DNA of 64,000 nt from Isoetes taiwanensis (Eukaryota > Streptophyta > Lycopodiopsida > Isoetales > Isoetaceae): the NCBI GenBank assembly GCA_021234155.1, contig JAJEKV010000010.1:8838260-8902259 (forward strand), given 5' to 3'. The notes below the pieces were generated by a model. The model was not told the origin of the DNA and did no database searches. It saw only the letters and a program-made list of their open reading frames with translations. The first letter of the stretch is position 1. Every line of letters begins with the position of its first letter. The position numbers and the translations under genes are program-made. This document shows positions 21,021 through 33,539 of the stretch, piece by piece.

Positions 21021-22849
21021 GAGATGGACAACATAATAACAAAAAATGATATATAGCAATTGTGGAGCCCCAAAAAAGGTCAACAGGTTATTAAAGTAAT
21101 TTAGAAGAGTTATCAATGGAATAAAGAACATTTGTTAAGAAGATGATCGTTAGGTCATGTCATGGGGATTGAACCCAGCATATCCTTGTGCTTTATTTTA
21201 ACACTAACAACTTTGAATCAAACAATTTAAACTTAATGACATGAAGTTTCAATAGTGCAAATGTGTTTTGCTTTAGCGCTAGGGCCTTTGAGTCCAACCA
21301 TTTAAACTCAATGAATGTGAAGCTACATAAAACTAAGCATTTGCTTGATAATAAGAATTTAATTTGAAACAGCTTTAAGCAAAGTGTGAACACGCTCATT
21401 GCAACACGCCCAAATTATATATGTTTCAAGCTTTCTTGCCAATTCTAGTCCCTAAACATTAAAGACCAATGGATAAGTCATGACTAAGATCCAAATGCGA
21501 GATGCATTAGTGAAGGGACAAAAAATAAAGAGGCACAAACAAAAATTTTAGAATTCAAACCAGAAAAAAACTAGAATTCATTTGAGGCTTTCATCACCTG
21601 TAGCTTTTGAATTTGATCACAATAAAACAAATAGAACATAAGTAAAAGTTACCATAAAGATAGATCCCATTATTCTGAAAGTCATAAAGTTTGCAACACC
21701 CATACACAAACATTTTCAACTGGAATTTAATTGATAGCCTTTGGCCTCCATGGATTCTTGTGGTGAGAAACCAAAGTGGGAAACTTTTCTGCTTGTTAGC
21801 ACAAGGATCTAGAAGCCTTGGAATTTGCTTAATAACTGCCTCAAAATCTAAAAATGCATGGTAATTTTTTGCAAGCTTCATTCGGAATGAGCCATAAAAC
21901 AATATCCAATAGCGCAATCCTGTATTAATCAGCTGGTAGGATGTGAAAGCCTACCAAACCCGGCCGAAAAATTGCTGTTTTAGCATAGATAACTTAACCA
22001 AACATATCCATATCATACATTATCAAAAAGATCTCAGAGAGAGCTTTCCAACGCAATAAAAATCATCTCAAACAAAGCTCTGGATCAAAAGTTATGATAA
22101 GAAATGTGTTGCCGGTGGGGAAACTGCACTACATGCGCCCTTCAAGCCCTTCATTATGCACCACACACACAAAAAGAGGGCTTTTGACCATTGAAAAAAA
22201 AGGCTAAAATCAATGGCCCTTCATGTGCCCATTATGCACCACGCACAAAAAAAAGGGCTTTTGTTGTGAGCCATTGGTTGTTGACTATTAAAAAAAAAGG
22301 CTAAAATCAATGGCTCAGAAATGGTGCACTCTAGATGTACGCATTAGTACATCCATTTGAATACATCACGAAACCATAGGAAAACCTTAGTGAAAAGCGT
22401 ACAAACACACGAAAAAACCCCCTGTTATTGTGCTAGATATTGGTGACTGTGGTGAGTGGTGAGTGGTGACCACCCCAACAGTGGCGACCACAGTGGGAAA
22501 ATGTGCCACTCCGTGGCAGAGAGCCCACAACAAAATATACTAATATGGTCCTTGGGACATGTCCTCAAATAACACATTTACATGTATGTTTAAAAAGAAA
22601 ATTACCCTCCTCAAATTCAAATGACTGATGCAAAACAAATTGATCCAAAATGACAGTGACGAAACAGAGCCTCTGTAACTATGGCAAACTTTGAAAGCTG
22701 ATATCTTGAGTTCGAGAACTCTGTTTGACCTGCACCCTAGCTTGTTGGATTTGTATTGCCGAAACACATCTTTTTATGTAGAATATTATTATTGAACTGT
22801 CACCATCTGTTTTTACAGAAAAACGACCTGCTGTAACCCAAAAGTTCTC
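21021..22849. other. Noncoding region with small local duplications
   Basis: A diverged ~95-bp repeat (around 21,190-21,330) and a second local duplication (around 22,130-22,320, TTATGCACCACRCAC...GGGCTTTTG) are visible. No gene of known family is seen. Confidence 0.4.
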
Positions 22850-23173
22850 CACAAATTCTCTGTCATTGGAGCTATGCCAAATCTGAATCTCTTAGAATAG
22901 CACTTCTCTTTCAAAATAAGACCTGAGATCCTTGCCATTTCTGGGATTAGGCAACAATTCCCCTTCTGGAGTCATCAAGTAGAAAGCCCCACCTGGTACC
23001 TCTTTATCAATAAAAAATGGGCCTTCCCATGGGCTTTAAAATTTGGATAGATGCTTCTTAGTGGTCCTACATAACACCAGTTGGCCTTCTTCAAATAGAT
23101 TAACAACCTGTAACCTGTCTTTGATAAGCTTTACTTTCTGTTTATGCCTCATATTGAAGTCTGCTGCTTCTTG

Positions 23174-23785
23174 TCACATCTCTTGCAGCAAATCATCCAT
23201 CCTATTATGCACTTGATTTGGAGTTGGAACTTCTCCTAAATTCTCATAATAAGGTAGCTCCATAAATGAACACAAAGGAATGTCCAAATGAATAGGCATC
23301 ATAGCTTGCACTCCATAAACTAATTCAAATGGTGTAAATCCTGTAGCCAACTTGTAAGTACACCTGAAACTCCATAAGGCATTTGTCAAGGCTTTATGCC
23401 AATTTCTTTGATTATCCTTCACTGTTTTAGCCAAGATAGCTTTCAAAATCTTGTTAGTAGGCTCAGCTTGCCCATTTCCTTGTGGATAATAAGCAGAAGC
23501 TTGCATATGTTGAACACCAATCTTTTCTGTTAACTGAGCTACTACTTTCCCCATGAAATGAGTTCCCCGATCAGACAAAAGAATGGTTGGAACACCAAAC
23601 TGAGAAATTAAATTGTGATAAAGAAAGCTTACTGTGGTACTTTCTGTAGCATGCTTTGCTGGAATTGCTTCTACCCACTTCGTAAACATTGCATGTGGCT
23701 GCCAAGATATACTTATGACCTTTGGAAGATGGAGGATTGATAGGCCCAATGTAATCCAATCCCCACATATGAAACGGACCAACAC
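23174..23785 (-). pseudogene. Gypsy integrase core fragment
   Basis: A 203-codon open frame holds the integrase core with SDRGTHF and QGNGQAEPTNKILK, plus the downstream GFTPFELVYG motif typical of gypsy integrases. It lacks its zinc-finger start, which is in another frame at ~23,760-23,880. Confidence 0.75.
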
Positions 23786-23887
23786 TCAAAATAGGATGGA
23801 ATATTGTTTATGTTTTTGACACTTCTCACATTTGCTAACAAAGTCTCTAGTATCCTTCGAGAAATTGTTGGTACAAAGATTTACATG

Positions 23888-24295
23888 GATGGTTTGGTCG
23901 ATGGAATTTGACCGTATGCCCTTATACAAAAGAATTCAAAGAGTATGCCTTCACCGCATATTGTGATGCATCCTCAAAAAATAAATTGCAATATTATATT
24001 AGGGACTTTAACCCAAAGCGCAAACATATCATACAGACATACTTACGCCTCCAGAATATATTCCCTGGACAGATACGAGCGATAGCACGTATGCGTATGA
24101 ACTCCCATTGTCTAATGATTGAAAAGGGGAGATGGCTGAAAATTGAAGAAGATCAAAGAATTTGTGCTTGTGGGGAAGGAATAGAGAATGAGAAGCATGC
24201 TATTTATATGTGCCATAGACATGATACCTTACGAGCCAGGTATCCTATGATAGACTGGAGTTTATCTATAGACGAGATATTTCAAGACTAATCCA
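23888..24295 (+). mobile_element. LINE 3' ORF fragment with Cys/His tail, inserted in the gypsy relic
   Basis: The plus-strand frame 23,908-24,291 encodes YIRDFNPKRKHIIQTYLR, RMRMNSHCLMIEKGRWLKI, then C-x-C-x9-H-x4-C (ICACGEGIENEKHAIYMC). This is the C-terminal zinc-knuckle end of a non-LTR retrotransposon reverse transcriptase. It splits the RT and integrase parts of the minus-strand gypsy copy. The 5' part is missing, as in typical 5'-truncated LINE insertions. Confidence 0.65.
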
Positions 24296-24655
24296 CACTC
24301 CCACACTTGGGGAGTTACCTCCGGGAGCTTTTGAACACCATTGAATGTTACTAATACCGGAACGATATCTCACAAATATATTTTTGGAATGTATTGTATA
24401 CTGTTTTTGTCCCATAGCCTTATAAGCATAGATGCCAAAAGGTATTCGAAAAGCCATCATTGCTTGATGTGGTGAATAGATTTGGATCTGATTATATCCT
24501 GAGTAACCATCCAAGAAAGAATAGGCCTGATTTCCTGCAACAATATCCAACAAAGTGTCTATGAATGGTGTAGGAAAATGATCTCTTTTGGTAGCTTTTT
24601 TTGAGATCCCTGTAATCAATGCATACTCGGATTGAGTTATTTGGCAAAACATCCC

Positions 24656-24926
24656 TAAATCTTATATTATAATGTTATACTATAAGTGTTGGACCCAGCC
24701 CTAATTTGGACGCTCCAGATTTGATCAAACCAATGGAGGAGATGATGCCACGTCATATTTTTAAGATAACTTTGGTTTTTTTTTTTTTGCTAGGGTTAGC
24801 GAGGGCGGCGGTCTGAGGCGGCGACGATTGCAGCAGTATCCATGGCAGGCGAAGGGAGCGAGGCTACTCCGGCACCTCTCAGACGAATCCCTAAGCTGGC
24901 TCTCATGGCTCAGCAGAATCGGCCTG
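24656..24926. other. Junction between gypsy relic and PPR relic
   Basis: Contains a T-run and a GC-rich stretch (24,790-24,926). No assignable gene. Confidence 0.4.
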
Positions 24927-25670
24927 CTGGGCCTCAACCGGGCAAGCAACGGATCTTGATGAGGCATGCAAAGTCTTTGGTAAATTACCTGATCCTGACA
25001 TTGTCTCTTGGACTGCTATGATTGATGGATATGCTCCTTCTAATGAAGGCTTTCTTGCCTTGGAGTATTTTTGGAGGATGCAAAACAAAGGCATAAAGCC
25101 TTATAAAATAACATTTTTGAGCACTTCCAAAGCAAAGGTCAGATCGGAGGGCAATCTTCTGCGAGGCTAGATATCTCCACAATGAAGTTATTAAAAGGTA
25201 GTTTGAAAGTGGGACGCTATATTGGGGAGCACTCTTATTAACATGTACTTAGCTTGTGGAAGCTTGCTAGAAGCGCATGAAGTTTTTGACTGTGTCGCCA
25301 AACCGAGATGTAGCATCATGGAACACCATGATTGCCGGGTATGGACAACATGGCTACGTGGCATTGGCTATGCGTTATTTTGAGGTTATGCAGCGAAATG
25401 GAAAAAGGCCAAACGATGTGACATTTCTTGGCATTCTGGATGGTTGCAATCATGCGAGGCTTGGTGGATGGAGGTCTTTGGCATTTTAGACTTATGAGCG
25501 AATGCTATGGAGTGGCACCAAATGCATTGCATTATAATTGCATGGTCAACCTTCTGGGACGAAAGGGCTGTTTTGAAGAAGCATGGAAAATACTTGATCG
25601 ACCGCAGAGAACACAATATTATCGGTTGGATGGCTCTCCTAAATGCCCGCACTATGTATAAGAATGTTGT
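24927..25670 (+). pseudogene. PLS-class pentatricopeptide repeat (PPR) gene relic
   Basis: Fragments in several frames match PPR motifs in order: DEACKVFGKLPDPDIVSWTAM, LINMYLACGSLLEAHEVFD, ASWNTMIAGYGQHGYVALAM, NDVTFLGILDGCNHARLVDG, LHYNCMVNLLGRKGCFEEAW. PLS-class PPR proteins bind organelle RNA and often guide C-to-U editing. No start, no E/DYW tail and multiple frameshifts are seen, so this is a relic. Confidence 0.75.
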
Positions 25671-26489
25671 CTTTGGGGGATATTGCTATAACGAAGATTG
25701 TTGATCTAGATTATGGTTCTACTTGCGGGGGCATATGCTTATTTCAAAAAATCTATGCTAATCTTGTGAGATGGATTGACAAAGTGATTTGCAAAAATGA
25801 TTTGGTCCCAAAGGCTATATAGCAGCAGAAAAAGAAGGACTACCGGACATAAGACAATGAAAATCATTTTCACGGTCGGATTTATATGGTCGATTACAAG
25901 CCACATAGGTTTTAATGACTCCTAACATCAACCATGATGTCCTAATGAACAAAGGAACTCATGCGACTTGATCCTATTAAAAGGTTTGGCTATTGGTGAG
26001 CATCACGGTCATTTAGTGCATCAAAGCGACTTTGAGATAACATCTTCCCCGAAAAAAATAAATGTGTATTAAGATTCTTGGTTCTTCATGATAAATTGGA
26101 TTAGAATTGAAAACCAACTATATGGAACTTTTGTTCTATCCTTGGTTTGGAAATTGGATGTCTCAAATCCTTCCAAAGCTTAAGTAACTCGTTTTTGCAT
26201 GAAGTGTGAGAGTCTGAATCCAAATACGTGGTACTTAGAGGCATCTTTGTGATTCTTGACGTGGCAAAGTATGCTTCTAAATTGTGGGATTCGGTGGCTT
26301 TTGAACTTAGAAGATACAAGCTTTTGAACATAGAGGATGCAAGCTTTTCTTCATGGCTTTGTTCTGCATCATTAAAATGTCCAAAGTTTGAGGTAGAGAA
26401 AAAACCTCAATGTACTTTTAGGCCGAGTAATATGAAGCTTTGTGTGATAAAAAATCTGATCTTAGAACCACTGATACAGCCTTAGATAG
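25671..26489. other. No recognised gene
   Basis: AT-rich sequence. Open frames are short and have no family signature. Confidence 0.4.
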
Positions 26490-27130
26490 TGCTTGCTATT
26501 CCTTTACGAAATCTTTAGACTTGATAGGATGCAGAAAACATATTATCCTCAGAGCACAACAATTGGATCCATGCTGAGAAACTATGCCTTGAAACTTTTT
26601 AGTAGTGAATTCAAGTGGGGGAGATCTTTAGACTTCATGGGATGCAGAAAACATATCATCCATATGGTCAGACGTATCATCCTCAAACATATGCTCAGAC
26701 AGAGCGCAGGGGAAGCGCAACAATTGGATCTTTGAGAACATGAGAAACTATGTCTTGAAACTTTGCAGTAGTGAATCCAAGTGGGGAAACTACATACACT
26801 TGGTGGACTTTCAAAGATGCTCTGTTTTATGATTAAGTACAACTATCAATGTCTTACACTATTACACTAGACGCATCTCAACCTGGTGTTCAAACATAAA
26901 TATGTAAATAACTTTTTGGCAAGATATGCAAGAATTCAAGATTTGAAACCAAGTTTGGTTAAAGATTAAAGTCAAGTAAGCTGAGGTAGAATTCAAGAAG
27001 CTAGCTTCAAGGTGGGCATGTCCGTTTTCTATTAGTAAGAAATGGGGACTCAATCTTATAAATTGAATCTACCTCCACACTTAAAGGTTTAAAGTTTTTT
27101 ATTTAAGCCTTGAAGTACACATCAAATCTA
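26490..27130 (+). mobile_element. Decayed gypsy integrase relic with internal tandem duplication
   Basis: YHPQT-AQTERRG near 26,670 recalls the integrase motif YHPQTDGQTER. Downstream come VWLKIKVK, FKKLASRWACPFSISKK and a chromovirus-like linker. A ~120-bp block is duplicated in tandem (around 26,517-26,622 and 26,629-26,790). No open frame survives. Confidence 0.5.
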
Positions 27131-28730
27131 GAGGAAATTATGGAATCACCAAAGTTGTTAGAAATGACAGAGAAATAAGTGGAGATCATTCATGAAGTGC
27201 TTCTTGATAGATCCTACAAAGAACTAAAATGATGGATTGTAGCTAAAGCCAGCCCGACAAACGATTTGAGGGGAATTCCTAAAATCTCGGGTGCGCTGCC
27301 TTGATTGTGAAAGTCAAGGTCCAAGTTGGGGTTAGAGTCATGGGAACTTACACTTGGAAATGCTTTCTGCACCCCTGCATAACTACTAAATGCTGTGGTC
27401 CCAAATATCCATTCCAAAAAGGAGAACTAATTATTCCAAAGCCCTAATTAGCAGTAATGCAGGCTTGGCGTATAGGTTGGGTTGGATAGGCTTCATCAGA
27501 AAATATCATAACTTAGAGTTAAGCGAAAATGGAGCAGTGAAAACTTAGTTCCAAGCCTAACGCTGAACAATGATAATATTCTTGAGTGTCAATTGTGTCG
27601 TCAAAATGTTAAATGGCTCATATTTATAATGGCTTAAAAAAAAAACATGTGAGTTGTCGCCACTATATTGAATGGCTTGTATCCTGGCTTGAAAAAATAA
27701 CAAAGTCATATATTCGTGATGCGATTCTAGACTTGAAGGTCAACGATCGCATCATTATGAGTCTTTGATCTAGCGAATTTCTTTAATGAATGAATACTCA
27801 TGCATATTTGACCTAGCAATTTCATGAGAAATTCGTTGGTGCTCATATGACCATTGATACTTATAGCTAAATATAGGTCCTTATCAATCGATCGAATGAA
27901 ACAGTGCCAAGGAAAATTGTTATTCATAGAGCTCATATGATTTCTTGGCGATCTGATCTGAGACGATAAATAAGAACTGCCAACTAGGCATCTACATTCA
28001 GCCAAAGACAAGCCGACTCCATTCCCCTAGAAGTTAATATAATGTGAATATATGCAATTAGGATCATGCTTTGAATGCAAGATTGCTTTTGCATTTCTCA
28101 TAACTCTTTATTGCATGAAAATGAAGCATGTTTTATTCTAAGTTGCTGCCTAGGTGAAGTTCAATATCTGAACATCTATTGCCTTTTGCTAGATGGTACA
28201 ATGGGTATGAATATTGTTTGAGTTTGAAAAAAGGATCTTATGTACTTTCTTGACATTTAGTAAGTTCGGTTTGGCTAAGTGATATACACACTTCTAAAAT
28301 AAGGTTAATTAGAAATGAGGATGGAGAAATGTATCATTGATTCACCACATTGTTTCTCTGGCCATTCATCTACAATTGAACATTGCTAATTATAAGGAAG
28401 AAACGGCTTATGAACATAAAGTTATATAGAGTTTTGCATTAGGACACTAGATATCCCTGTCATAAGTCAGTTATGGCCTCAAGTTTCACTAGAAAGATAC
28501 ATTGTTGGTAGCAAAAGGGTTATTATCTACACCATACCTCTAGAGCTCATTACTCCAATTATGCAAGGGAACCTCTAAATCATGCATGATAAACACTTAA
28601 AATAATCCAAAATCCTCTTTCATACAAAATGTGCACTCTATGGATACTAAATACTATACCACAAAGAATGCATTGGCAACTATAACTACAAATATACACT
28701 TGGCCCAACATAAAACTATGCTACATATAA
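27131..28730. other. No recognised gene
   Basis: AT-rich. I see no domain or repeat structure. Confidence 0.4.
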
Positions 28731-29298
28731 TGTCGTCGATTCGCGTAGCGAATCGGCATTCTTGCTCAAGACGAGCATGCATGCATTGCATGCGTCGCAT
28801 GCATGCATCGCATGCGTTTTGGGCCGTTCGTCAGGTTGGGCGTTTGCTACTTATTGCGGAATTCTTCCTCGACGTTTCATCGGCGCTTCCTCTTCTCTCA
28901 GCAGTACCTTTTTCTCTTTGAATTTGTTTCCAGGCAGGGGAGGGGCTTCTTCCTGCCTGGTTTGGCCAATTTGGCGATGCTTTCCTGCTGTCTTTTCCAG
29001 CCTTTAGCCTTCATCCTGTGACCCGCCGTCCTCGATCCTAGTTTGTTAAGGAAGTCCTTTGGTATTCGAGCTTTGTTGGTTTCATGCGGTCGCGGTGCAA
29101 AGAATGTCGCCGATTCGGCGCGAATCGGCATTCTTGCTCAAGGCAACATGCATGCATTACATCGTCGCATGCATGCATCGCATCGCGCGTTTTGGGCCGT
29201 TAAATCCGGGTTGGGCGTTTGCTACTTATTGCGGAATTCTTCCTCGGCGTTTCATCGGGCGCTTCCTCTCTCGGCGGTACCTTTTTCTCTTTGAACCC
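28731..29298. repeat. ~195-bp direct repeats with GCATGC-rich heads
   Basis: Units at 28,731-28,925 and 29,104-29,298 share TGTCGYCGATTCG, CGAATCGGCATTCTTGCTC, then ATGCATGC/GCATGC alternations and GGGCGTTTGCTACTTATTG. A short companion motif (TTTGTTGGTTTCATGCG) precedes the second unit and recurs at 29,761. Origin unknown; they could be fragments of a repeat family. Confidence 0.7.
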
Positions 29299-29489
29299 AC
29301 CCCCTTCTTTGTTTATTCTTTTTTTCTGAGTTACGTTTATCATGTTTTTCCACCGGTGGGTGATGCTTTTTCAACCACCGGGTGATGCTATTCTTTGGTA
29401 TGTTTAGCCGTTTGTTGTTGGTGATGTGCGGTCTGGGTTGGTTGGCGCCATCCGTTTTGACTTCTCCATGCTTGGCGGGTTTTGGGGCG

Positions 29490-29605
29490 ATTCTATGCCT
29501 TACGTTTGTCTAAAGCCCCTTGCGAAGGCTTATCACTAGGGTTTTTCCTCGAAAAAAAAGGCTGAGGTTTTTTAATCCCGGTGATAAGCTTTTACAGTAC
29601 ATCAG
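29490..29605 (+). mobile_element. LINE 3' tail relic with stem-loop
   Basis: GCTTATCAC (29,528-29,536) pairs fully with GTGATAAGC (29,581-29,589). Inside are GGG/CCC, and TTTTT-CCTCG-AAAAA. The same layout ends the LINE at 61.4-61.5 kb, so this looks like a solo LINE 3' end. Confidence 0.5.
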
Positions 29606-30402
29606 CCACTCATCTATTAGCATTGTATTTGTTTTGGGGTCCAAATGATATAATTGGATTTTCCCTTTATTTTTTGTGGATAGTTCGCATGTGTGCGGCT
29701 ATCCACTGTCCACCATTGTAGAAATCTGCTGAGATGAATGAGAAGCCTATCTATCGGCGCTTTGTTGGTTTCATGCGAGTCGCAGTGCAAGAATGGTGGA
29801 AAACATAGACCACACCATGCAACCAGTAGACAAGTCGATATACATAACATAAGTTTTACGAATAAGGATCATGCTCTAAAAGAAGTGCAAAAATACATAT
29901 AATCGTTGGAATTACTAATTAATATAAGAAATTGTGCTCAAGTCCGTAGTGATTTTAAGGATTGAAACAAGTGTATAAAAAAACAACATCATAAACCAAC
30001 ATAATATCCTGCTAACATGCATAGTAAATAAGCATGTGCCAAAAACATATAACACACTTCCAAAATTAAATATGGTTCTTGAACTAATAAAAAAAGCTTG
30101 GGAGGATTGAAACTAGGTTAAAACCATGTATCTGATCATGCTAACCAATATGTAAAATCATCATAGATTATAATATTGACAATGTAGGCTCAAAAATCAC
30201 CTCCTAAACTAGCAATAATTTTAAGAAACTAGTGTAAGACATAGAATTAGTATAAAAACTATGATCAAACTAATAGTGATATTACAAAACCATAAAAGTC
30301 ATCTAGTTTTCATTGACATTACGAGTTGCATGTATTAAAAACCACCATTATACTGGTTTCCATCATGATTATGAATGCGAGTTACTTTTTGGGGGCCTTG
30401 TG
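29606..30402. other. No recognised gene
   Basis: AT-rich intergenic sequence. Confidence 0.4.
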
Positions 30403-30791
30403 TTATGCATGGAACCCACTTTACTTATCTTTCTTTCTACGCTATTTCCTAGAATCTATTGTTTGTCATTTGAATCTGACATTTTATCTTATATTTATGT
30501 GCTTTTTTCCCGATGGACCAGTGATGGTAAATTGATCAATCTTAAAATTAACTAGCTGAATTTTAAGAGTTCAAATTCACTCAACTGTAGTTTTAGATAA
30601 GAGGAACTTGTAGCCTCAAATCTTTTGGCGAGTAATCCAAAAGACAGTCAACTGACGCGCTTTTATTGACGCGAATCGACTAAAGTATTATTGTTACTTC
30701 CATTCCCATTCCTAGATCAATGGAGCAGATCAATGGCTTTGATATCCAAATCTTTTGGCGAGTAATCTAAAAGTTACCGTCAATGACATAG
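30403..30791. repeat. Upstream copy of the kinase-gene 5' flank (389 bp)
   Basis: Matches 36,931-37,319 with few substitutions, from TATGCATGGAACCCAC to TCAATGACATAG. It includes the TCTTTTGGCGAGTAAT motif twice. No kinase coding sequence follows here. Confidence 0.85.
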
Positions 30792-31571
30792 GTACTACTA
30801 TTCTAGTCCCAGTAGGTAGTCTGTGTGCGAAGATGATGTAATATTTGTGCCAGCCCGACCATCATGGTATCTTCAACCACTATAAAATACAATGTAATGA
30901 GATTATTTATGAATAAAACTTCAAAGCAGATCAACACTTTGTTTACAGAGAGATAGCATTTTCATTGGTTTTAGCTGTGCTCTTTATCTTCTCGACTCGT
31001 TAACCGAGAAAAATAGGCCACTTAATTTTCCTTAACATTTTCTTTCTTAGAGGAAAACAGGCATCTTCTAAAGCAATAATGCGGTTTTAAAAGTTTCCCT
31101 CGTCCTTTTCGTGTAAAATAATAGGGTTCCGAAAAAAAGTGGGAATGGCATGACACCCACTTTAATTAAATGCGACTTTATGGGAATAACCAACAACTCT
31201 GCTTAGACAACATGTGCTACAATATGGCATCTTGGGATATGATCCTGATCCAAGTGCGACAATAATATCCATTCTCAATATCTAGCATTATAACAGGGGG
31301 TTTCTTTTAATGTTTTTGTACTGTTTTCTCTAAGGTTTTCATATGATTTGGTGGCCGTATTCATCCAGGTGTACTAAAGAGTATTTCTAGAGTGCAACCT
31401 TTTGTTAGCCATTGATTTTAGAAAATGGGACAAATCTTTTTTGTGATGGTTGTGAATATCCTCCCATTTTAGGGTTGTTTTTTAGGGTTCTTTTAGGGTT
31501 GTGTAGATTAGGGGCTTAGGTTCGAAATGGCAGAGCTCTGATTGCTTATTATTCTGTTTTGATGTACAAGA
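30792..31571. other. No recognised gene
   Basis: AT-rich. No domain or repeat seen. Confidence 0.4.
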
Positions 31572-32752
31572 ATGCTATGCAGTTCCAGCCGAACTAATCT
31601 TTGTAGTCAAGCCAGAAACAACAATGTTGACCGTGAATTTGTACAGAGTCTCTTATACAATGTTGTGCCAATGCTTCAAATGGAACGGCAAGCTGCACGC
31701 ATACCGACTTCTTTTTCAGGGCAGATACAGATCACAGTGACTCATCACAAGATACTCGTCGAACTGAAAGGGAGGGGTCTGATATTGATGATGATGTAGA
31801 GATGGAGATGGAGATCGAGATATGCATTAGCGGTGATGATGGCGGGGATAGAGAACACGGTGTTACTCCTAGTCCAAGTCCGAACCCGAGGCTCGGAAGA
31901 AGAGCGTAAGAAGGCGGGCTGGTTCTCGTAACTTCCACATCGAAATGACACACGAAACTTCGCACCAGGTGTACTTCAAATGTTTTTATTTTTCGGAAGC
32001 CTTATTGCACTCTATTACCTAAACTTACGGCTGCTGAAGCTAGCGTGGACATGAGGCAACGCTATGTAGGTCATTTGCAACACCGTGCACGTACATCAAA
32101 CAAGCAAGCTTTCTTGGTCAACGAGGTTGTGATTAATGTCAATGCAAGCCGATTAAGACCGAGCTGTATAATTTATGTGGATATCCGATCACTTCAATTT
32201 CAGGCGAAGTTTGTTGCCGATGGGCGATGATGATGGGCCGGTTCATCGGCAAAAGAGGGACGAGGAAGGGCGATAAAGATACTAGTTGGAGATGAAAATG
32301 GTACCTTGCTTTGGATGTTTGTAAAGCTATACTAATCTATCGGAGGGAGGTGCTTGAGGATGTGCTTGTGCTTTAAAGGAAATCGAGGGGAGAATTGGTG
32401 GAGATGTTACATGGTGGACTTGACAAGTTACTTTTAAATAATGGAATTGAATTTTTTACCTGGTTTGATGACTTTCAAAGTACTTTGCAGCGAATATTGA
32501 ACCGGAGATGTTCAGCAACATGGATGGAATTCATTGCAGGCTGCCCGTTTTCCTGATATGCGCATAAAATCAATGGAAACCCGTGGAAAAAGGGAACTGA
32601 TGAGAAGATCCAGAGAAGTTGCCAGAATCATGGCTCGTCATTGGGACCAGATGGTAGAACGACGTGTTGCATTAGATCTTGTTAGGGAGACATTACAGGC
32701 ACAAATAAGGGCCCAAAAAAAGCCCTTTTATATGCACTTGCATACTAGTTAA
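31572..32752 (+). pseudogene. Unrecognised coding remnants
   Basis: Three open pieces look coding by composition. Around 31,730-31,960 an acidic run (DDDVEMEMEIEI) leads to SPSPNPRLGRRA and to a plausible splice donor after CACCAG at about 31,969. At 32,045-32,230 the frame encodes RQRYVGHLQHRARTSNKQAF. At 32,534-32,752, following a CAG acceptor, AARFPDMRIKSME and REVARIMARHWDQMVERR suggest a helical, charged region. I do not recognise the family. Frame breaks between the pieces make a relic more likely than a working gene. Confidence 0.35.
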
Positions 32753-33539
32753 CATGTCATTGCTAGTTACTTGCTAATATGTCATTGTTACTGGCTTGCA
32801 GATCATATTGCATTGCGAAAGTGAGAGCGTGCACAAGCAAGGAAGGGCAATTCTTGCCATCACCGAAAATTCTTTTCCATCATGTATGTGTTCATCTAGT
32901 TTCTTTGTTTCACAAACAGGTCTTTGGTGCATTATACGAACACGCAAGAAGCCCCTCCTCCAGTTTATCATATTCAACTGGCACAAATATATGGATTTTG
33001 AGGCCTATGTAACTGGAATAATGAGAGCATTTATAGCAAAATTTGGAAGCTATATATTTGGAAGTCAGAATGTCGATTGCTTCATTAGAGGAAACTTGAG
33101 AATGGAGAGAAGATATCTTGGTTGCTGCAAAACATATCTTCAGGTGTAACTGCCATGTTCTGCAGTGATGTCATGCGATGCACTTATTTTATGATATCCA
33201 TTGCTACTTAGTTCTGGCTGCCAAGTTCCTTAAATTTTGAGTAAGTTGACTACATGCATGCTTCATTTGCATATTCTTTATTGTTTACAAGTGTTGCTTA
33301 TTCCATAAAGAAAGATGTGCTATTCCATGAGTTACTCTATTCTGGTATGTTGATATTCAAGAAAGACTTCACAACAGTTGAGATAACATCAATTCATAAT
33401 GGTGAATTTCGATGTGTAAAGTCAATAAATTATGCAATTTAAAATATATGGTTTGCAATAACACATCATTCATTTTGTACTTCTATTTTATTTTGATTTT
33501 TATTTTCTTGTTTACCTCAGGGTTTATGTTTGTTTCTTT
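32753..33539. other. No recognised gene
   Basis: Short open frames only, with no family signature. Confidence 0.4.

Larger units (their letters stand above)
22850..24655 (-). mobile_element. Decayed Ty3/gypsy element (Tat-like), minus strand
   Basis: Reading the minus strand, RT comes first (24,652-24,300: ATKRDHFPTPFIDTLL, AYSFLDGYSGYNQI, MMAFRIPFGIYAYK), then a LINE fragment, then integrase (23,880-23,174: VGPFHMWGLDYIGPI, FTKWVEAIPAKHAT, LLSDRGTHFMGK, YYPQGNGQAEPTNK). A GPY/F-type tail follows (SPWEGPFFIDKEVPGGAFYL near 23,030, LLPNPRNGKDLRSYF near 22,940). The RT YxDD part is missing. DDE residues of integrase are present, but the first part is frame-broken. Confidence 0.75.

Noticed and set aside
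21150-21240. tRNA-derived SINE on the minus strand (GGGTTCAATCC box B-like motif)
   Set aside because: Box A is unconvincing, and no defined ends or second copy were found.
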